DNA from: Bolinopsis microptera
Lineage: Eukaryota > Ctenophora > Tentaculata > Lobata > Bolinopsidae
Direction of reading: 5' to 3'
Length of the DNA: 15,582 bases
NCBI RefSeq assembly: GCF_026151205.1
Contig: NW_026971946.1
Coordinates: forward strand, 1 to 15,582
The notes under the pieces were generated by a model that ran no database searches, had not been told where the DNA came from, and saw only the letters and a list, made by a program, of their open reading frames with translations. The translations under genes were made by a program, and so were the position numbers. Below are positions 11,058 to 15,582 of this stretch, piece after piece (the stretch's first letter is position 1; every line of letters begins with the position of its first letter).

Positions 11058-11816
11058 GGGGGGGGGGGGGGGGGGGGGCATTTTTTGTTTTTTGGAAAAC
11101 CTTTGGGTTTTCGGGGAAAAATAAGTTTTAACCAAACCCAAAAATTTTGGCCGGGGGGGACCCCCAAACTTTTTTTAGGGGGGGGGCCCCCCGGGCCCCA
11201 AAAACCCGCCCCAAAAACATGCCCGCAGGGCAGGGCCACGCCCCAATTTGGTCCAAATTTTGGCCCCAATTTTAGCCAAAAACCCTGAAAAATTCCCCCA
11301 AACCCAGATTTTTAGGGGGCTTACTTTTTAGCTAGTGGTCTCTTTAACCGTAAAAATAAATTAATCAAGTTGGACAAAAAAAAGACTGAGTTTTTTTGGG
11401 GCCCCAAAAAAAAAAATGCCCATATTTTTCAAAACGCACCAAAAATTTTGGGAGTTTTTTTGCCCTAAATTGGACAAATATCAATTTTTTTTAAATGAAA
11501 CCTTCTTTTTTTGAAAGGTAAGCCCCAAACTACATAATTTTTTATCAGGAAAAGCTTTATACGTTTAAAATGAGGATTAAGGCAAAAGAAAACCCAAAAA
11601 AATGAACTAAATTGCTCGTATCTTTTTGGTTTTTGCGAATTCGCGGGGAATTTACTCTTAAAATTGTAACAACTCAATCCTTTTTCAAAAATTTTTCCAT
11701 GAAATTTTTTTGGGAAACGACACGAAATTGCATTTTTCCCCCCTTATTTTGGAGGAAAAAAAAATTTTTGATTTAGGCCTCAAAAAAATTTGGCGGCCAA
11801 AAATTCTAATTTTTCC
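11058..11816 (+). repeat. Left arm of a near spacer-free palindrome
   Basis: Read forwards, this arm matches the reverse complement of 11,817-12,526 from end to end. Landmarks in order, left arm against the reverse complement of the right arm: a 21-G run against 34 C; CCCCAATTTGGTCC against CCCCATATTTGGTCC; TTTTAGCCAAAAACCCTGAA against TTTAGCCAATACCCTGAA; TAGTGGTCTCTTTAACCG against TAGTGGTCCCTAAAACCG; AAAAATGAACTAAATTGCT against AAAAATGAACTAAATTTGCT; AAATTGTAACAACTCAATCC against AAATTGTAACAAATCAATCA; and TTTTTCCGGAAAA at the centre. Differences are substitutions and run lengths in the smeared style. Confidence 0.75.
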
Positions 11817-12491
11817 GGAAAATTTTTTGGTTTGGGGCCCCCAAATTTTTTGGGAGGGCCCAAAAAAAAACCCCTTTCTCAAAAATAAGGTGGAAATCGA
11901 TTTCGAGTCGATTTCCGAAAATTTAGGAAAAACTTTTGAAAATGATTGATTTGTTACAATTTTTAAAAAAGGTCAATTCGCGAAAAATCGCAACCAAAAT
12001 ACAGCAAATTTAGTTCATTTTTTGTGGGTTTTTTTGCCTTAATATCCACATTTAAACAGATATAAAGCATAAAATTCAGAGAATTTTGTTTAGGCTTACC
12101 TTTTTTATAAAGTAAGTTTCATTTTAAAAATAATGAAATTTTTCCAATTTAAGGGACAAAAAAACCAAAATTTTTGGGGCGAAAAAAGCCCAAATATGGG
12201 AATTGGGGTTTTTGGCCCATAACTCAAAACCCTTTTTTTTTCCAATTTGAAGTTTTTATAAACGGTTTTAGGGACCACTACTACAAGAAGAGCACCCAAA
12301 AAATTTGGGTTTTGGGCCAATTTTCAGGGTATTGGCTAAATTGGCCTTTTGGACCAAATATGGGGCGGGTGCCCCCCGGGCACCGTTTGGCGGTTTGGGG
12401 GCCGGGAAACCCCCCCCAAAATTCGGTCCCCTGCCAGTTTGTTGGGGCAACTGCATCTCGAAACAAGTTTCACCAAAAAAATATCCATTGT

Positions 12492-12526
<35 letters not shown>
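11817..12526 (-). repeat. Right arm of the palindrome, ends in 34 C
   Basis: This is the reverse complement of the left arm and about 50 bases shorter (710 against 759). It is the better-preserved arm, in line with the quality gradient rising to the right. It ends in a 34-C run (12,493-12,526) that mirrors the 21-G run at 11,058-11,078. Open frames starting at 12,174, 12,305 and 12,349 run through the C tract as poly-proline and are artefacts of it. Confidence 0.75.
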
Positions 12527-12828
12527 TTAATAAAAAAACAAGTGTATTTTTTAAAAAATCATTTTTAGCTTATTCGAATTTTAAAAATACTTCGATTTCC
12601 TCATTTCCCCCCCCCGTTCCAAGGGCCAAAGGCCCCGGTCAAGGTTATTTCATCACAATATCCTCAACCACAATCGTTTTTGGTAGGGATATTTTTTTTT
12701 TGAAAATTTTTCATTTTATTTTTTCCCCTTTTTAAACTAAAAAAACCACGACACAACTTTAAAACGTGTTCCGCGAAAACCCAGAGATAAACAATTTGAA
12801 ACCTTCTTTCTTGGTTTCAATCCGTTTG

Positions 12829-12965
12829 TGCTTTTTTAACCAGCATGAAGAAATAATAATTGGCCAAGGAATAAGAACTTTAGGTTCCCGTCTTAACCTA
12901 AAGTGGTGTCTCTTGACACCACTTTTATTTAGGTTAAGACGAGTCCCTGCTAGTAATTATAATTG
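12829..12965 (+). repeat. Palindromic repeat, copy 1 (short loop)
   Basis: This copy is homologous, in opposite orientation, to 15,396-15,582. Shared landmarks are CAGCATGAA, AATTGGCCAAGGAATA, AAGTGGTGTC, TCTTGACACCA and CCTGCTAGTAATTAT. Its core is a strong hairpin: 12,889-12,910 (CGTCTTAACCTAAA plus GTGGTGTC) pairs with 12,915-12,941, with a 4-nt loop TCTT and a 5-nt bulge. This looks like a small non-coding, MITE-like element. The open frame 12,766-12,966 simply reads across it and has no other support. Confidence 0.6.
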
Positions 12966-13490
12966 AAATGTCTCATATTTTTGTACTAGACAAGGGGAAC
13001 TAAGCAATCTATAGTCAGTACTCTGGTATCAATAAGATATTCCTGCAACTACGGTAAATACTGCTGAGTGTAGGTTTCTATCATTTATAGCGCAGCGTGA
13101 TATTAAACTTCAATACACTATTGAATCATCTTCAAAACTTTTCCCAACTCCTCGCCAGGCACAGTAAAGCAACTTAATTAATAAAACTAAGACTCTTGTT
13201 TTATAAACTTGAATCGTGTATAATAGCGACTTTTAATAACAAACTAAATAGTAAATATCTTATTTAATATTTTATTCTCTAACCTAAACGTAATATGGCA
13301 GAAGCATCTTGTGGAGTGAGCTTAATTGCCCATCCTTGGCGAACTTGGTGAATGTCCTTGCTGTACGGCAGTGTAAAAACAAGGAACTGAAACCGAGGGG
13401 TTCCTTTCAGGCCCTTCACCTTTGTTTATGTCTGGTTCTAATATACCGTTACAATAATGACTTTAATATATATATTAAAGTATATATTTA
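12966..13490. other. Clean AT-rich intergenic stretch
   Basis: I recognised no gene here. The frame at 13,309-13,491 (60 codons) runs into the AT-only block at its 3' end and shows no domain or splice context, so I do not call it. The part nearest 13,490 is likely upstream sequence of the candidate gene at 13,648. Confidence 0.5.
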
Positions 13491-13494
13491 ATAA

Positions 13495-13506
13495 TATATA
13501 TATAAA
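13495..13506 (+). promoter_or_regulatory. Possible TATA box
   Basis: TATATATATAAA lies about 140 bp upstream of the ATG at 13,648, at the 3' end of an AT-only block. A start site around 13,525-13,540 would give a leader of roughly 110 bp. The AT-rich setting makes chance matches likely, so this is weak. Confidence 0.25.
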
Positions 13507-13525
13507 CCTAGGTACAACAAGGATA

Positions 13526-13558
13526 CCAAGGATTCCCTCCCTCCCAAGGATTCCCTCC
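13526..13558 (+). repeat. Two direct copies of CCAAGGATTCCCTCC
   Basis: The exact 15-mer occurs at 13,526-13,540 and 13,544-13,558, a period of 18 bp. It lies in the presumed leader or promoter-proximal part of the candidate gene. Function is unknown. Confidence 0.6.
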
Positions 13559-13647
13559 ACAAACACACACTACACTAGCCTGGATAGCGTGTCTGTGTTC
13601 TCTTCTGGGCCGGTTGGACTGGTTGCTGTAGTGAAAGCTCACGAGGC

Positions 13648-13700
13648 ATGAACAGTGTGTTGGACGAGGAGATTACGAGGGAGGAAAAAGAAGTGGAGAG
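13648..13700 (+). CDS. Candidate exon 1 of a small membrane-type protein
   Basis: The ATG at 13,648 opens MNSVLDEEITREEKEVE, a short acidic, charged N-terminus, and the exon ends after two bases of an Arg codon at 13,700. The next bases, AG|GTACGT, are a strong 5' splice site. An in-frame TAG at 13,585 and no earlier in-frame ATG make this start the natural one. The exon is joined here to 14,289-14,421: the split codon AG|A restores Arg and the frame continues for 43 more residues. The family is not certain. Evidence is the splice signals, frame agreement and protein-like composition; there is no homology search behind it. Confidence 0.45.
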
Positions 13701-13706
13701 GTACGT
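13701..13706 (+). promoter_or_regulatory. Splice donor AG|GTACGT
   Basis: GTACGT follows a purine-rich exon end. Downstream, a possible branch site ATCTTAAT (13,731-13,738) and a pyrimidine-rich stretch (13,758-13,776) lead to TTTTACTGTAG at 13,788-13,798. That would have closed a 98-nt intron before the element at 13,799 arrived. Confidence 0.5.
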
Positions 13707-13790
13707 TATACTTAACTATTTGAAATTTGAATCTTAATTTAGTTCCTTTTGCTAGGATAATTTTTGCTTTCCTTCTATAAAAATGTATTT

Positions 13791-13798
13791 TACTGTAG
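13791..13798 (+). repeat. Left 8-bp target-site duplication TACTGTAG
   Basis: This is an exact direct copy of 14,281-14,288, immediately outside the inverted ends of the element. Eight-bp duplications are typical of hAT-type insertions among DNA transposons. It also ends in AG after a T-rich stretch, so it is the probable original 3' splice site. Confidence 0.65.
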
Positions 13799-13809
13799 GG
13801 GGGGTCCAA

Positions 13810-13885
13810 GGGGAACTTTGGGGAGTTTTGGGGAACTTTTTTTGGGGAACTTCAGGAAACCTGGGGGACTTTCCCAAAGTTCCCC
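13810..13885 (+). repeat. Internal 76-bp module, left copy
   Basis: It runs from GGGGAACTTTGGGGAG to GGGGGACTTTCCCAAAG and TTCCCC. It is repeated in the same orientation at 14,165-14,243 with only a few differences. Because the module itself begins with GGGGAACTTT and ends with AAAGTTCCCC, it is also quasi-palindromic, so the two copies act as both direct and inverted repeats. A shorter related block lies at 13,915-13,982. Confidence 0.65.
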
Positions 13886-14110
13886 AAAAAATTATCAATG
13901 AAACAAATAATTTTGGGGAAATTTTGGGGAACTTTTTTTTGGGGAACTTCAGAAAGTTCCCCAAAATTCCCCAAAGTTCCCCAAAAAAATATCATGCCAA
14001 AAAAATTATCATGCTGCAAGTATCAACAAGTAAGTTAAGATTATACCTTTTAATAACATACATGTTAACATTAATGGGTATTAATGTATATTAAGAAATT
14101 TTGAAAAATT

Positions 14111-14150
14111 TTTTGAATAATTTTGAATAATTTTGAATAATTTTGAATAA
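14111..14150 (+). repeat. Four tandem TTTTGAATAA decamers
   Basis: There are four exact copies of TTTTGAATAA, followed directly by two of TTTTGGGGAA (14,151-14,170) and CTTTGGGGAG. The 10-bp phase matches one DNA turn with a T-tract in each, which would favour bending. The decamer appears to be the seed from which the GGGGAACTTT modules grew, or a decayed form of them. Confidence 0.7.
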
Positions 14151-14164
14151 TTTTGGGGAATTTT

Positions 14165-14243
14165 GGGGAACTTTGGGGAGTTTGTTGGGGAACTTTTTTT
14201 TGGGGAACTTCAGAAATCTTGGGGGACTTTCCCAAAGTTCCCC
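14165..14243 (+). repeat. Internal 79-bp module, right copy
   Basis: This is the second copy of the 13,810-13,885 module in direct orientation. It differs mainly by a 2-bp insertion (TTTGTTGGGG for TTTTGGGG) and CAGAAATCTT for CAGGAAACCT. Confidence 0.65.
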
Positions 14244-14280
14244 AAAGTTCCCCTTGGACCCCCCCCCCCCCCCCCCCCCC

Positions 14281-14288
14281 TACTGTAG
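14281..14288 (+). promoter_or_regulatory. Right TSD TACTGTAG, likely splice acceptor
   Basis: This second copy of the duplicated 8-mer is preceded by 22 C from the element's own end, a ready-made pyrimidine tract, and ends in AG directly before 14,289. Splicing here joins the frames of the two candidate exons. Confidence 0.5.
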
Positions 14289-14421
14289 AACGATTGGGCG
14301 CAAACCTTCTCATAAACCATCCCAGGCGCTAACAATGGGCTATTGCTGCAATCATCACACAATTAGTGCTAGAGTTGTGGTGGGAATCATCTACTTCACT
14401 ATTGGCTTTTTTGGATTATAA
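14289..14421 (+). CDS. Candidate exon 2, Cys pair and hydrophobic segment
   Basis: It continues exon 1 in frame: a basic linker (TIGRKPSHKPSQALT), then MGYCCNHHTISARVVVG and a hydrophobic run ending GFFGL before TAA at 14,419, giving 61 residues in total. A Cys pair, short polar stretch, Arg, then a membrane segment recalls the start of insect four-pass LAPTM/DUF7027-type proteins, but this is a resemblance by eye only. Sixty-one residues is far too short for such a protein. The stop follows a six-T run (14,407-14,412). With five T the frame would stay open to a strong GTAAGT donor at 14,462. Either a sequencing slip or a real truncation is possible. Starting at the internal Met in GYCC is another option. 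Confidence 0.4.
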
Positions 14422-14461
14422 CTGTAAAGTTCCACTGAGTACAGTTACGAAGGAAAGTAGC

Positions 14462-14467
14462 GTAAGT
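14462..14467 (+). promoter_or_regulatory. Possible second splice donor GTAAGT
   Basis: AGTAGC|GTAAGT is a good donor 40 bp past the TAA of candidate exon 2. A candidate acceptor CCCGTTTTCAG ends at 14,563, giving a 102-nt intron, similar to the 98 nt inferred for intron 1. It would be used only if the exon 2 frame is really open this far. Confidence 0.3.
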
Positions 14468-14531
14468 GTGAAATAGATATTTTTATTCTATATTAATCAT
14501 GATATTTTTGAGTATTAATTTGATATACTTA

Positions 14532-14580
14532 ATAATCTGATAGGTGAATACTCCCGTTTTCAGGGGAACACCCAGATTAT
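14532..14580. repeat. Stem-loop around a candidate splice acceptor
   Basis: ATAATCTG (14,532-14,539) pairs with CAGATTAT (14,573-14,580). Then GGTG (14,543-14,546) pairs with CACC (14,569-14,572), and CCC (14,553-14,555) with GGG (14,564-14,566). The loop holds GTTTTCAG, the candidate acceptor. Pairing is seen directly; any role in splicing is inference. Confidence 0.45.
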
Positions 14581-14672
14581 CAGATCTCTTAACAAAACAC
14601 CTCTTTGGAGATGACTACTCCTTACAACCGTCCAAATCACATCGATTCTTTGAGCGGACTTTGGATTGTTGA
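14565..14672 (+). other. Open frame after a candidate acceptor, unassigned
   Basis: From GGA at 14,565, 35 codons remain open to TGA at 14,670. They encode a mixed-composition peptide containing LLTKHLFGDDYSLQPSKSHR, which looks more protein-like than its surroundings. The phase does not match the simplest extension of exon 2: a phase-0 join gives a different frame that stops after 16 codons. It may be an exon of another transcript or chance. No family is recognised. Confidence 0.2.
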
Positions 14673-15395
14673 TTCTCGCATGTAGAATTGTAGATTGTAG
14701 AACAGACTAATTAGAAGAATTATCATCGTTATTCTTCTGTTTGCACGCGATCCCTAATTGATGGATGGAGAGTGCAGGAGTATTGGGACACATCCTGATA
14801 TGGTACTAGAACTACAGTTGGTTTATAATAAACACGGAATGCTACAAATACAATGTTCTAACTGTAACTAAGTCAAACTTAAGACTAATTGGTCGGTATC
14901 CTTGATACAGCAAAACTTCAAGCGGGTTTTACTGTATAAAAATAAATGGCCAAATTACGAATCTCGCTCTATCCTTTAAACGTTTAAATGTGGAACCAAG
15001 GTGAGCCCACTGAAAATATCTTTACTGTAGGTTGTAATAAATGCTTTCATACAAAGTTTACAACAATTCTTCATGTAGGGCAATCCTGGGTTTGGACAGG
15101 TTATGCCCGCTAAAAATATTTCCATCACGTTACATTACATAATTCTGAAACATATATTATATAAAATTACAATAAATTATGCAATATCACAACATTACAA
15201 TCAACAGAATAAAAATTTAATCGCAGAATCTCAGATACAAATAATGTTTTACCAGATGTTCATTTAAATAGGTCCGAATATTTATAGATATATGTAAATT
15301 CGCCATCTTTAATTCAGAAAAGAAAACTTTTAACCGAGAAGAAGTCATATCTCCCGAAATTATTGGTTTTGATATCACAGAATGCCATGCTGTTT
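14673..15395. other. AT-rich stretch, one weak tandem repeat
   Basis: No gene is recognised. AGGTGAGCCCACTGAAAATA (from 14,999) and AGGTTATGCCCGCTAAAAAT (from 15,098) are imperfect direct copies about 100 bp apart. TTTACTGTAGG at 15,021-15,031 resembles the duplicated 8-mer at 13,791 and is another acceptor-like site, but no open exon follows clearly. Confidence 0.4.
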
Positions 15396-15582
15396 TAAAT
15401 AATTAATAGCAGGAACCCGTATGACCCTAAAATGGTGTCAAGACACAAGAGACTAAAATAATTATTACCTTTTTAATTCGCGTTTTTGACACCACTTGGG
15501 GGTCCAAATTTTTGGGCTCTAAAACTCCTATTTCTTGGCCAATTTTTTATCTTTTCATGCTGATTTGGAGGCCATTAAAGCA
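15396..15582 (-). repeat. Palindromic repeat, copy 2 (long loop), cut by window end
   Basis: On the minus strand it matches 12,829-12,965: CAGCATGAA, AAATTGGCCAAGAAATA, AAGTGGTGTC, TCTTGACACCA and CCTGCTATTAATTAT, in that order. Between GTGTC and TCTTGACAC it carries 44 extra bases (15,444-15,487) that copy 1 lacks. GGTGTCAAGA (15,434-15,443) and GACACCAC (15,488-15,495) are the stem remnants. It may continue beyond the window. Confidence 0.6.

Larger units (their letters stand above)
1834..12760. other. Homopolymer-smeared, low-quality assembly tract
   Basis: From about 1,840 the sequence becomes strings of A, C, G or T runs, often 4 to 12 bases and up to 34. It fades back to normal between about 11,300 and 12,760. 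Six-frame translations are dominated by Lys, Phe, Gly and Pro, the products of AAA, TTT, GGG and CCC, on both strands at once, which is not how genes behave. Landmarks that can be recognised inside it (tRNA genes, a dispersed repeat) are lengthened and smoothed relative to their normal form. I read the tract as failed consensus from very few or poor reads, not as real sequence. Any coding call here would be unsafe. Confidence 0.85.
13799..14280. mobile_element. MITE-like inverted-repeat element, 482 bp
   Basis: The left end is GGGGGG followed by TCCAAGGGGAACTTTGGGGA (13,805-13,824). The right end is the complement, CCCCAAAGTTCCCCTTGGA (14,240-14,258) followed by 22 C. TACTGTAG flanks both sides as an 8-bp direct repeat. 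There is no transposase frame; frames reading through it are poly-Gly/Pro and GN/FP repeats with no domain. The interior (13,990-14,100) is unique and AT-rich. Nearly all the rest is built from GGGGAACTTT and its complement, so the element can pair with itself in many ways. TIRs, the 8-bp duplication and no coding capacity fit a non-autonomous DNA transposon, perhaps hAT-like. The usual CAG-type hAT end is not seen, so the superfamily is open. Confidence 0.7.

Noticed and set aside
12174-12735. Poly-proline frames across the 34-C run
   Set aside because: The frames exist in three phases at once because of the C run, inside the palindrome arm.
13309-13491. 60-codon frame upstream of the candidate gene
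   Set aside because: Its C-terminus is translated from an AT-only block; no domain or splice support.
13783-14094. Frames of 103, 80 and 70 codons across the MITE
   Set aside because: They translate the GGGGAACTTT modules and unique interior of the element; no transposase motif.

Overview
The window looks like nuclear DNA of an animal, most likely an invertebrate and possibly an arthropod. It is AT-rich and gene-poor. It has eukaryotic-style splice sites, miniature inverted-repeat elements, a small spliced open frame, and tRNA genes that lack an encoded CCA and are followed by T-runs. There is no bacterial gene organisation. No species can be named from sequence alone.

Layout. (1) 1-1,840 is clean intergenic sequence. 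It carries an array of nine to ten copies of a TGTGACAAA... box (115-1,090) and a copy of a dispersed repeat (1,733-1,833). (2) About 1,840-12,760 is badly corrupted. Nearly everything is smeared into runs of one base, so translations are strings of K, F, G and P, and no open frame there is believable. The left edge is abrupt. The right edge fades gradually between about 11,300 and 12,760. Some identities survive: three tRNA-Glu-like genes in tandem on the minus strand (about 7,101-7,190, 7,467-7,566 and 7,903-7,998) and a second copy of the 1,733 repeat (8,939-9,054). The right end of this tract is a nearly spacer-free palindrome centred at 11,816/11,817. Its arms can be followed for at least 700 bases each way, which points to a fold-back read or chimera in the assembly. 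(3) 12,766-15,582 is clean again.

The clean right part holds the most interesting biology. A candidate two-exon gene on the plus strand begins with an ATG at 13,648. It has a good donor at 13,701 and resumes in frame at 14,289 with a Cys-pair plus hydrophobic segment. A 482-bp GC-ended inverted-repeat element (13,799-14,280) sits in the intron. It is flanked by an 8-bp direct repeat, TACTGTAG, which contains the intron's 3' splice signal. The insertion therefore appears to have duplicated the splice acceptor and placed a 22-C tract just before the copy that would be used. Removing the element and one TACTGTAG leaves a compact 98-nt intron. Two copies of another palindromic repeat (12,829-12,965 plus; 15,396-15,582 minus) bracket this locus.

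I saw no CRISPR array, prokaryotic operon, virus, rRNA or toxin system. The strongest novel leads are the element at the splice acceptor, the boxed array at the left end, and the tRNA-Glu cluster that survives inside the corrupted tract.
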